Below, in pieces: positions 1 through 6,877 of a DNA stretch of 7,306 bases. The translations under genes and the position numbers were made by a program. The notes beneath the pieces were generated by a model that saw only the letters and a program-made list of their open reading frames with translations, was not told the origin of the DNA and did not search any database. Origin of the DNA: UBA9619 sp964630665 (lineage in GTDB: Bacteria; Pseudomonadota; Gammaproteobacteria; Arenicellales; UBA868); assembly GCA_964630665.1 (NCBI GenBank), contig CAZVVN010000112.1, positions 1 to 7,306 on the forward strand, written 5' to 3'. The stretch's first letter is position 1. The number at the start of each line of letters is the position of its first letter.

Positions 1-251
1 ATCTCTGTCTCGAGAAGACAGTCGTCGGAATCGACTCCGGCGGGTACTGTGTTGGCTCGGGCTGTTCAAAAACACTATTGGGGAAGGTAGCGACCCCTGG
101 CCGGGCCGTCCAGTATATATGTTGGTGTTTCGGGTATCCGATAGCCGAACCCGGGAAGTGCTGGTAGCCGCAATAATCGCCTGCCCGGTTTCCCGGTGGG
201 CGTGTCCGCCCCGGTCTGCTGTTTCAATAACCAGTCGACCGTGTGGCGCAA
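1..251. other. Non-coding flank downstream of the E2 gene, with several short hairpins
   Basis: I see no plausible gene here. Lying just beyond the E2 stop codon, it is the 3' flank of the dehydrogenase operon. It contains four small inverted repeats: CTGTCT/AGACAG (5-10 with 16-21, loop 5), a six-pair stem with one G-T pair (24-29 with 36-41), CGGGT/ACCCG (about 133-155) and GGGCG/CGCCC (198-202 with 207-211, loop 4). The last lies about 40 bases after the E2 stop. None is followed by a clear T-run on either strand, so none is a textbook intrinsic terminator. They could slow or end transcription or protect the mRNA 3' end, but this is inference. Confidence 0.5.
198..211 (-). terminator. Possible operon-end hairpin after E2
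   Basis: An all-GC five-pair stem with a four-base loop starts about 40 bases downstream of the E2 stop in the direction of E2 transcription. A smaller CCGG/CCGG stem lies just beyond it (about 185-196). There is no U-tract, so classical Rho-independent termination is doubtful. Position is the main support. Confidence 0.25.
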
Positions 252-1595
252 CTAAAACAAAATGCCCACTGGCTCCTCGATATACTGCTTGAAAACAGAC
301 AGCAACTCGGCTGCGACAGCGCCATCGAGCACTCGATGATCCGCCGAGAGCGTACAAGTCATCAGGGTCGCAACCTCGACCGTTTCGTTTCGGACAACCG
401 GGCGTTTTTCAGCCATCCCCACGGCCAATATACAGGCCTGAGTGGGATCGATCACTGCCTCGAACTGCTTGATACCGTACATGCCGAGGTTCGAAATGGA
501 GAAGGTGCCGCCTCGGTATTGCTCCTGCCGTAACTTGCCGTCTCGCGCTTTACTGACTAATTCCTTCATCTCTGCGGAAATCGCTCGCAGTTCTTTATGG
601 TCGGCATCGCGGATAACCGGTGTGATCAGTCCACTGTCCAATGCGACAGCAACCGCAATATCCACCGACCGATACACCTTGATCCCCTCATCGCTCCAAC
701 AGGCATTGGCAGTGGGCACCTTGCGTAACGCAGCTGCGGCCGCCTTGATCACTATGTCGTTCAGCGACGGCCTGCACTCCTTGTCGGATCGGCCGCTGAA
801 TTGTTTGCGAAGCGCCATCACCTGATCCAGGCTGCAATCAACCGAGAGGTAAAAATGCGGAACCCGCTGTTTTGAGTGGCTGAGCCGTTGGGCAATGGTC
901 TTGCGCATTTTTCTAAGCGGTCGCAGTTCAAACGCCGGTTCAAAAGGAGCCCGTGGTGTCGGCTCGCCCTCTGGCGGCAATTGGGGAGACTGTCGGCTGG
1001 GTGTGGCGGCAGGGTCGGACACCCGCGCCGAACTGGTCTGACTGAGTGTGACGGCGGCTTCAACATCCGCTTTGGTAATCCGGTTATTTGGACCGGAACC
1101 CCGAACTAGCGCCAAATCCAGACGCAGTTGTGCTGCCATGTGCAAGGCGAGCGGGCTGGCGTTGATAAGCTCCGAAGATGCCGGTCTTGCATCAGGGGCC
1201 AGTGTCGACATTATTGTCGTAGTGATTGCTTGGTACGACGCGTCAGCTGTTGCTGGAATAGGCTCAGGCTTGGAAACCTGTTCGGCGATGGGTTCTGTTC
1301 TCGACACAAGGTGGACGCTCTCGGCCGTGCGGGAGATGTCCAAGCAGGATTCCGTGGCTGGCTCAAGCACCGCGATTACCGCATCGATTGCCACACCTTC
1401 GGTGCCTTCCGGGACGACGATTCGGGCAATCGTTCCTGCTTCCGGTGCCTCGACGTCGACGACCGCTTTATCGGTTTCGATTTCAGCAATGATATCGCCT
1501 GCGGAGACAGTGTCTCGTTCGTTCACGTGCCATTTCACCAAGTCGGCATCCGTTGTCGTCGGTGAAAGGGCTGGCAGGCGTATCTCGATAGACAT
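252..1595 (-). CDS. aceF: Dihydrolipoamide acyltransferase (E2) of a pyruvate/2-oxoacid dehydrogenase complex, single lipoyl domain
   Basis: This is the core enzyme that passes the acyl group from E1-bound ThDP, via a swinging lipoyl arm, to CoA in the cytoplasm. The protein has 447 residues. Residues 1-78 form one lipoyl domain with the modified lysine K43 in ETDK. A Ser/Thr/Glu/Pro-rich linker follows (about 80-143). The peripheral-subunit-binding domain is at about 145-182 (NASPLA start, GSGPNNRITKADVE end). A Pro-rich linker spans 185-220, and the catalytic acyltransferase domain runs from about 223 to the end. The catalytic motif is SADHRVLDG, with H420 and D424. The start ATG lies 3 bases after the E1 stop, so the two genes are co-transcribed. 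The RBS is only a weak GGA inside the E1 3' end, which suggests translational coupling. E. coli AceF has three lipoyl domains; this protein has one, as in many other bacteria. The partner E1 makes pyruvate the likely substrate. A branched-chain or acetoin complex is less likely because those use alpha/beta E1. Confidence 0.96.
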   Translation of the reverse strand: MSIEIRLPALSPTTTDADLVKWHVNERDTVSAGDIIAEIETDKAVVDVEAPEAGTIARIVVPEGTEGVAIDAVIAVLEPATESCLDISRTAESVHLVSRTEPIAEQVSKPEPIPATADASYQAITTTIMSTLAPDARPASSELINASPLALHMAAQLRLDLALVRGSGPNNRITKADVEAAVTLSQTSSARVSDPAATPSRQSPQLPPEGEPTPRAPFEPAFELRPLRKMRKTIAQRLSHSKQRVPHFYLSVDCSLDQVMALRKQFSGRSDKECRPSLNDIVIKAAAAALRKVPTANACWSDEGIKVYRSVDIAVAVALDSGLITPVIRDADHKELRAISAEMKELVSKARDGKLRQEQYRGGTFSISNLGMYGIKQFEAVIDPTQACILAVGMAEKRPVVRNETVEVATLMTCTLSADHRVLDGAVAAELLSVFKQYIEEPVGILF

Positions 1596-1598
1596 GCT

Positions 1599-3995
1599 TC
1601 ATTTCCGCTTCAGGAATGCGCTAGCACACGCGTTGAGAATCGTGTCAACATCCAGACCATAATGCCGATACAGGTCCGTGATGTTTCCGGACTGGCCGAA
1701 ATGTTCAACCCCCAACGATTGCACTCGATGGCCGCGCACCGCGCCGATCCACGAGAGAGTCGCCGGGTGACCGTCGGTAACGGTTACCAGTGCTGCATCC
1801 GCGGCCATCGGCTCCAGCAACGATTCGATGCGCGACTGGCCTTGCCTGCCCGCCCGCCCGGCGGCCTGCCAGCCGGCGTTCAAGCGGTCCGCCGATGTGA
1901 CTGCCAACAAGCCCGCTCCCGGTACATCTTCCGTCAGTTGCTCGAACGACTCCTGCGCCTCCGGCGCAACGGCGCCGCTGTAGATGATGGCCAGTTCTGC
2001 CCCGGGCATGGGTGACCGCAACCAGTATCCGCCTTCGACGATCGCTTGCCGCTGCGTTTCGGGCAATTCACGTACGGGCTGTCGGATGGGCCGCGTGGAG
2101 AGCCGCAGATACACCGAGCCGCCTTGGGCGTCGCGCAACCAGGCCGAGTTGTATTCTCCGGCCCCGTCACGCTGGATGTAGTCGAAGGCCCACTGGAGCA
2201 CCACGGCCAGTTCGTCGACAAACGCCAGCTCGAACGCGGCCAGTCCATCCTGAGCCATTCCCGTCAGCGGCGTCCCCAGAGATTGGTGTGAGCCGCCCTC
2301 GGCAGCTAACGTGATACCAGATGGACTGGCCACCAGAATGAACCGGGCGTCTTGGTAGCAGGCGTAGTTCAAGGCGTCGAGACCTCGATGGATGAATGGA
2401 TCGTAGAGTGTACCGATGGGAATCAGACGCACACCGAACAGTTCTCGCGACAGGCCCAGTGCCGCCAACATAAGAAATAAGTTGTTCTCCGCGATTCCCA
2501 GCTCGATATGCTGGCCTTTCGGCGACATCTCCCATTTCTGCGTCGAAGCGATATCCTGCTGATGCGGGTGACCCTCAAGACCCGCGCGGCGGAAAACACC
2601 CCGCCGGTTGATCCAACCGCCAAGGTTGGTCGAGGCGGCGACGTCGGGAGACGTGGTCACAATCCGGTCGACCAGTGGACCACTCTGCCGGGCCAGATCG
2701 AACAGGATTCGGCCAAATCCTTCTTGCGTCGACATGATCGGGCCAGTTCGTACGGCGATTGTGTCGGGCACCGGTAGCGCCGGCCCCTGATGACGCCGTG
2801 ATCCTTTTTGGTTGAAGCTCACCTGGTCCAGAAAGGCCTGCAGTTCATCTTCCGGCACCTGCAGTCCCGCAAACTTTCTCCATTCGGCACCTTCTACGAT
2901 ACCGTTCGCCTGCTGGAACTGATCCATCTGTTGGCGGCTCATCAGCCCGGCGTGATTGTCCTTATGGCCAGCGAAGGGAAGGTTGTAACCTTTGATCGTG
3001 TAAGCGATCACGCACGTTGGAACATCGTCGTCCAGCCCGTTGAGCGCACTGCAAAGCACTTCCATGTCATGACCGGCCAGATTGGTCATCAAGCCGTGCA
3101 AGGCACCGTCGTCGTAGTGGTCCAGTAATGACCGAACCTGTCCATCCCCACTGACATCGGAGAGGATGTGATCTCGCCACGCCGCTCCACCTCTGAAAAC
3201 CAGATTTGAGTACAGTAAGTTGGGACAATCGTCGATCCACTTCCGCAATGCCGCCCCACCAGGTTTCTCAAATGCCTCCTGCAGTTTCTTGCCGTACTTT
3301 AACGTCAGCACACGCCAGCCCATCATCTGAAACAGGTGGTCAATCTGCCCAAAGAGCCGATCTGCCACCACTGCGTCCAGGCTTTGCCGGTTATAGTCCA
3401 CGATCCACCAGACATTCCGCAGCCCGTGCTTCCAGCACTCATAAAGCGCCTCGTACAGATTGCCTTCATCTAATTCAGCATCCCCCACCAGCGCAATCAT
3501 CCGGCCTTCAGGCATCTCGTCATCTCGCCAACCCTTTAGGCCGACATAGTCCTGCACCAAGCTGGCAAACGAGGTTTGGGCGACCCCGAGCCCCATCGAA
3601 CCGGTGGAGAAATCGACGTCGTCAGTGTCCTTCGTGCGCGAGGGGTATGCTTGCGCTCCCTGGTAGCTACGGAACCGTTGCAGTTTGTCGCACGTCTGAT
3701 TGTCCAGCAGGTACTGGATCGCGTGAAAGACCGGACTGGCATGCGGCTTGACTGCGACCCGGTCCTCGGGACGCAGAACGTCAAAGTAAAGTGCCGTCAT
3801 GATAGAGACGAGTGACGCCGAGGACGCCTGATGGCCACCGACCTTTAAACCGTCGACGTTCTCGCGCAGGTGGTTGGCGTTGTGGATCATCCATGCCGAC
3901 AGCCACAGTACCTTCCTTTCGAGCTGCCGTAGAATCATTAGCTTCTGCTGCGGTGGCAGGGGTAAGGCTTCAGCTTTCTCCACGGTCGTCGCCAT
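1599..3995 (-). CDS. aceE: Pyruvate dehydrogenase E1 component, homodimeric AceE-type, short N-terminus
   Basis: This is a ThDP-dependent enzyme that decarboxylates pyruvate and acetylates the E2 lipoyl arm. It has 798 residues from the ATG at 3995; E. coli AceE has about 887. An ATG start is preferred over TTG at 3998 because AGGAG (4003-4007) sits 7 bases upstream of it. An in-frame TGA at 4014-4016 excludes a longer protein. Visible landmarks are GGHQAS with H55, the ThDP/Mg motif GDAELDEGN with D172, and N202 and Q204 in DYNRQSLD, spaced as in AceE. A mobile active-site loop follows TIKGY, with H348 at the place of AceE H407. The Glu near ELGIAE (498 or 503) probably contacts the ThDP aminopyrimidine. 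The C-terminal transketolase-like domain covers about 650-798. The protein belongs to the single-chain E1 class rather than alpha/beta E1. Relative to AceE, about 50 N-terminal residues before the first conserved helix are missing. E2 follows directly; E3 must be encoded elsewhere. Confidence 0.95.
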   Translation of the reverse strand: MATTVEKAEALPLPPQQKLMILRQLERKVLWLSAWMIHNANHLRENVDGLKVGGHQASSASLVSIMTALYFDVLRPEDRVAVKPHASPVFHAIQYLLDNQTCDKLQRFRSYQGAQAYPSRTKDTDDVDFSTGSMGLGVAQTSFASLVQDYVGLKGWRDDEMPEGRMIALVGDAELDEGNLYEALYECWKHGLRNVWWIVDYNRQSLDAVVADRLFGQIDHLFQMMGWRVLTLKYGKKLQEAFEKPGGAALRKWIDDCPNLLYSNLVFRGGAAWRDHILSDVSGDGQVRSLLDHYDDGALHGLMTNLAGHDMEVLCSALNGLDDDVPTCVIAYTIKGYNLPFAGHKDNHAGLMSRQQMDQFQQANGIVEGAEWRKFAGLQVPEDELQAFLDQVSFNQKGSRRHQGPALPVPDTIAVRTGPIMSTQEGFGRILFDLARQSGPLVDRIVTTSPDVAASTNLGGWINRRGVFRRAGLEGHPHQQDIASTQKWEMSPKGQHIELGIAENNLFLMLAALGLSRELFGVRLIPIGTLYDPFIHRGLDALNYACYQDARFILVASPSGITLAAEGGSHQSLGTPLTGMAQDGLAAFELAFVDELAVVLQWAFDYIQRDGAGEYNSAWLRDAQGGSVYLRLSTRPIRQPVRELPETQRQAIVEGGYWLRSPMPGAELAIIYSGAVAPEAQESFEQLTEDVPGAGLLAVTSADRLNAGWQAAGRAGRQGQSRIESLLEPMAADAALVTVTDGHPATLSWIGAVRGHRVQSLGVEHFGQSGNITDLYRHYGLDVDTILNACASAFLKRK

Positions 3996-4002
3996 CAAGT
4001 TG

Positions 4003-4007
4003 CTCCT
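4003..4007 (-). promoter_or_regulatory. Ribosome binding site of the E1 gene
   Basis: On the minus strand this reads AGGAG, 7 bases before the ATG at 3995 and only 4 before the TTG at 3998. The spacing decides the start in favour of the ATG. Confidence 0.8.
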
Positions 4008-4024
4008 AACAGCTCAGAGGCCGA

Positions 4025-4040
4025 TGAAACGCCGGTTTCA
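4025..4040. promoter_or_regulatory. 16-base palindrome in the E1 leader, candidate operator
   Basis: TGAAAC and GTTTCA form a perfect six-base inverted repeat around GCCG, starting 30 bases upstream of the E1 start codon. The site could bind a dimeric repressor or form a leader hairpin. It does not match the PdhR box known from E. coli (AATTGGT/ACCAATT). No convincing sigma-70 promoter was found beside it, so its role is inferred only from symmetry and place. Confidence 0.35.
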
Positions 4041-4180
4041 GGTTTCTCGCTGTCGTAACAGACGAAAGGTTGGGGGTTTTGGTAGGTGGCTTTAATCAAA
4101 TGCTCTTTTACTGTTGAATTTGCCGAAGAAACACACCGCGACATGAAGGTGTAGTATCAGAATGTTTTGCGCTCGATGAG
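4041..4180. other. E1 upstream region, probable promoter region of the dehydrogenase operon
   Basis: This is the stretch between the E1 leader palindrome and the end of the IS remnant. It must hold the operon promoter unless transcription enters from inside the IS remnant. I could not identify a good -35/-10 pair on the minus strand. A weak inverted repeat ACACC/GGTGT (4133-4137 with 4148-4152, loop 10) is visible. No gene is seen. Confidence 0.35.
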
Positions 4181-4650
4181 TGACCCGCCCCCATTAACCG
4201 GTCCAGTTTGAATGTTAGTGCATGGGCGTTCTTTGGTCCATGGGCACGATGGTTTCCGGGGTTGGCCTTGATCCCGGCTGGGCCACGAACTGTGGCCCGT
4301 TATCTGATCAGATGCAGGCCCGAATACCTCTTAAGATGAACAGGTTAGTCAGGGAATTGATGACATCTGTGAAATTGAGCTTCACCCGGATCGTCGAGCA
4401 AGCACGTGTGTGCTCGACAATGATGTTAAGGGCCCTGCAAGCCTTGCCATCATCCGTCCTTTAATGCACGAAGTTATAGCACCAGAGATGATCACGGTAT
4501 GTTGGCCGGAAGCGGATACATGATCCATCATTCAGCCAAAGACGACCTCTCCTGGGTTGTTGCTGGAGGACTTTGAGTTCTTGGCGCCGCCACAGCCGTT
4601 CGACCCGTTTGTCGTTCAGCCGCCATCGGGAACGCTGACCCGGCGCATGG
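4181..4650 (-). mobile_element. Remnant of an IS3-family (IS407-like) insertion sequence
   Basis: The right boundary is proposed at 4181. On the plus strand the sequence begins TGACCCGCCCCCATT and continues with GGTCCAGTTTGAATGTTAG, which resembles the terminal region of IS407-like elements, and IS3-family ends begin with TG. Inside lies a decayed orfB transposase read leftwards. No orfA and no matching left end (the inverse of the 4181 end) was found, so the left limit near 4650 is approximate and the copy is truncated as well as internally deleted. It is certainly not autonomous. It lies between the two divergent transcription units and may have carried in or split regulatory sequence there. 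Confidence 0.75.
4215..4622 (-). pseudogene. Degenerate IS3-family orfB transposase (DDE), internally deleted
   Basis: Read on the minus strand in one frame from 4622, this gives RLNDKRVERLWRRQELKV, then RRGRLWLNDGSCIRFRP, then DHLWCYNFVH. A TAA stop follows (4461-4463), then the core with ALNIIVEHTRAC. A TGA stop (4308-4310) is followed by SDNGPQFVAQ, and then by PETIVPMDQRTPMH and the natural TAA (4215-4217). These are the hallmark segments of the IS407-type integrase domain. The first catalytic Asp, expected in YDFV, is Asn here (AAC at 4473-4475). The second, in SDNG, is kept. The segment with the third acidic residue (usually in a PGSPWENGY-like stretch) is missing: the frame jumps from DNGPQFVAQ to the C-terminal PETIV tail without a shift. 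Upstream of 4622 the homology fades. The pieces were recognised from family memory, not by alignment. Confidence 0.87.
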
Positions 4651-4870
4651 TGCTTGCAAATGGTCCGAAAATGAGGGAATCTCGGCGTCAGTCGTCATTT
4701 AATGCGCCAGGCGGAGGCAATATGGCCAGTACGGATGACGGGGCTTATGTTGAGCCCGCAGTGGCGGGCTTGGTAGCTATGCTGATGGCTTCATTGGTAG
4801 CGCTCACTGAGGGCAATTTCTGTTCCTTGACCCATAAGACATTTTCCGACTTTCGGCTCGGCCCGAACTG
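4651..4870. other. Stretch of unknown content upstream of the methyltransferase gene, with one strong hairpin
   Basis: No gene is recognised. Reading frames stay open on both strands, but none resembles a known family or has a good start signal. AGCCCGC/GCGGGCT (4753-4759 with 4764-4770, loop AGTG) is a perfect seven-pair stem. It is not followed by a T-run. TTGACC at 4827-4832 resembles a -35 element, but no acceptable -10 follows at 16-18 bases. The stretch must include the promoter of the downstream gene unless transcription comes from farther left. Confidence 0.4.
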
Positions 4871-6865
4871 ATGACCCCCATGGTCAATTCCAAAATACCT
4901 ATGACGCAGCGTGAACGGCTGCTCGCCGTACTGCGTGGTGAAACGCCGGACCGCATTCCATTCATCGACCGTATGGAAATCTGGTACAACGCCAAGCAGC
5001 GTACCGGTACCATGCCGCCCTCCTTCCGGGGTCTCAGCTTGAGTGAGGTACACGAGAAGGTGGGAATGGGTGAGCTTAAGTTCGAAGACCCTTACGCGCT
5101 GCGGCTGCGCGGTGTCGAGATGGTCTGCTTTTTCAACGGCGAACACCTGCTCAGCGAGCAAGATCCGATCTTTTCAGGTTTTCCGGCAGCATGGCCACCG
5201 CCGTTTTTTCCGCCTGACAAGGCCGGCATCACCCGCATCGAATTTAGAACTCCGGTAGGTGCCGCATCGGTTTCCTGGCACCTGACTGAGAGCATGATTC
5301 CCACGGCGGTTGACCCTTACCTCAAGGAACACTTCGTTAAGGAAGATAACGACCTACGAGTCGCTGAATTCATCCTCGATCGAGCCGAGTTTGTGCCCTG
5401 GTTTGATCGTTTCTATGTCGAAGATGCCAAGCTGGGGTGTAACGGATTTCTGGCACCCGTTACTCAACGTGCACCTTTCCAGCAACTACTGCTCGAGTAC
5501 TTCGGAGAGGTCCCACTATTTTATGCCTTGTCCGATATACCGGCGAAGGTGGAGCGGCTCTTGAGCCAAGTCGATGAGCATTTTGTCGACACGCTGGAAA
5601 AGCTGTCCGAGTTTGACTATCCCTATGTCGAGCTTCCCGACAATCTCGACGGCACAATGACCAATCCCAAATTGTTCGAGGAGTACTGTCTGCCAGCGTA
5701 CCAGCGGTATACAGACATTCTCCATGGCCAGGGAAAACGTGTCGGCAGTCATACTGATGGTGATATTAAGCGCCTGCTCGGGCCACTGAAAGAATCGGGG
5801 TTGGATGTTTGTGAGTCGGTCTCGCCGTTTCCTTTGACCACGACGACCTTCGACGAGTTGTGGGGGTCGTGGGGTGCTACTGGTCCGATCATGTGGGGAC
5901 CGATTCCGTCCCCTTTACTTGAAGGTAACAGGGAAGGGAGTGTGCTGTACGACTACCTTGATCATCTATTAGAGACCGTTGGTAATGGTCGAATAATCCT
6001 CGGTATCTCCGACATGGTGGTAGGGGAGAACTTGGTCGAGCGGCTTGAGTACGTGGCGCAGACGATCGAGCAGTTTGACCCAATGCACTTTGACACAGGG
6101 GGCAGCAGTGCAAAAAGTCCGGAATTACGGTCTTCGGAGTTCGCGCCGGTTGAGGCTGGCGAGCGAGTGATGAAGACCCGCGTCGTTGCGCAACAATCTA
6201 CGCGGGCTACAAAAGAGCACTGGGACGAGATTCTCGATGGTCTTTATGACCGGACGATCGATGGTCTGGATGGTGAGATCGCCTACTACGTCGAGGAGGG
6301 TCTCGCGCTGGGCATGGAGCCCAAGGACATTTTGTTTGACTCGCTTGTTCCAGCACTGACCGAGGTGGGTCATTTGTTCGAGGAGGGCAGTTATTTTGTG
6401 CCGGAGATGTTGCTCTCGGCCCGAGCGATGAATGCGGGGATGGAGGTATTGAGACCGCTGATTGCCGAATCTGGTGGTCTCGATCGAGGCAGGATAGTGA
6501 TCGGTACGGTGCGTGGTGATGTCCACAACATTGGTAAGAATCTCTGCTGTACCATGCTCGAAGGCGCGGGTTTTGACGTCATCGATCTTGGTGTTAACAC
6601 GGAACCGGAAGCTTTCATCGCAGCGATTGAAGAATACGCGCCGCAAATCGTCGGTATAAGCGCACTCCTTACCACCGCTGCACCGATGATCGGAACAACA
6701 ATTGAGGCGGTTCAGGCCGCTGGACTAAGAAACAGAGTACAGATTCTCGTCGGTGGCGCAGCGGTGTCCTCTGCAACCTGTACCTACTACGGGGCCGACG
6801 CTTATGCAGACGATGCAGTTACTGCTGTGACAAAAACGAAAGAGATGTTAGGCATCAACTCGTAA
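4871..6865 (+). CDS. Fused corrinoid methyltransferase: URO-D-fold (MtaA/CmuA-type) methyltransferase plus B12-binding domain
   Basis: It probably moves a methyl group from an unknown donor onto its own cobalamin, in the cytoplasm, for onward transfer to another carrier. There are 664 residues from the first ATG. Residues 11-410 are a uroporphyrinogen-decarboxylase-fold methyltransferase, starting with RERLLAVLRGETPDRIPF. The metal-site region is SHTDGD (H294, D296) followed by C314 in DVCES; family members such as MtaA have HxC...C. A charged linker covers about 411-445. Residues 446-530 form the helical cap of methyltransferase corrinoid proteins. Residues 540-660 form the Rossmann-like B12 domain with D550-x-H552-x-x-G555, S597-x-L599 and G628-G629, so the cobalt lower ligand His is present. 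The order equals that of CmuA, but no cmuB/cmuC-like or activator gene adjoins. ATGs at 4871, 4880 and 4901 all lack a clear RBS; 4901 fits the usual family N-terminus best. The substrate cannot be told from the sequence. True uroporphyrinogen decarboxylase is excluded by the corrinoid module. Confidence 0.93.
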   Translation: MTPMVNSKIPMTQRERLLAVLRGETPDRIPFIDRMEIWYNAKQRTGTMPPSFRGLSLSEVHEKVGMGELKFEDPYALRLRGVEMVCFFNGEHLLSEQDPIFSGFPAAWPPPFFPPDKAGITRIEFRTPVGAASVSWHLTESMIPTAVDPYLKEHFVKEDNDLRVAEFILDRAEFVPWFDRFYVEDAKLGCNGFLAPVTQRAPFQQLLLEYFGEVPLFYALSDIPAKVERLLSQVDEHFVDTLEKLSEFDYPYVELPDNLDGTMTNPKLFEEYCLPAYQRYTDILHGQGKRVGSHTDGDIKRLLGPLKESGLDVCESVSPFPLTTTTFDELWGSWGATGPIMWGPIPSPLLEGNREGSVLYDYLDHLLETVGNGRIILGISDMVVGENLVERLEYVAQTIEQFDPMHFDTGGSSAKSPELRSSEFAPVEAGERVMKTRVVAQQSTRATKEHWDEILDGLYDRTIDGLDGEIAYYVEEGLALGMEPKDILFDSLVPALTEVGHLFEEGSYFVPEMLLSARAMNAGMEVLRPLIAESGGLDRGRIVIGTVRGDVHNIGKNLCCTMLEGAGFDVIDLGVNTEPEAFIAAIEEYAPQIVGISALLTTAAPMIGTTIEAVQAAGLRNRVQILVGGAAVSSATCTYYGADAYADDAVTAVTKTKEMLGINS

Positions 6866-6877
6866 AGCCGAAGCCTG

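Noticed and set aside
1048..1662. 204-codon open frame on the plus strand
   Set aside because: It lies antisense to the E2 gene, whose lipoyl, binding and catalytic motifs are clear; the translation is Ser/Thr/Ala-rich without family features.
3206..3751. 181-codon open frame on the plus strand
   Set aside because: It is antisense to the ThDP-binding part of E1 and shows no recognisable protein.
4222..4464. 80-codon plus-strand frame
   Set aside because: It lies entirely antisense to the decayed IS3 transposase.
4176..4675. ATGAG at 4176-4180 and 4671-4675 as a target-site duplication of the IS
   Set aside because: A five-base match is expected by chance, and the sequence before 4671 does not look like the inverse of the IS end at 4181.
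4557..4871. 104-codon plus-strand frame upstream of the methyltransferase
   Set aside because: Its first part is the antisense of the transposase relic; there is no RBS and no known family, so it is treated as a shadow.
4745..5161. 138-codon minus-strand frame
   Set aside because: It mostly overlaps the well-supported methyltransferase gene on the other strand and has no recognisable domain.
4871..6865. Annotation as uroporphyrinogen decarboxylase (hemE)
   Set aside because: The fold is shared, but the fused corrinoid module and the methyltransferase-type N-terminus point to methyl transfer.
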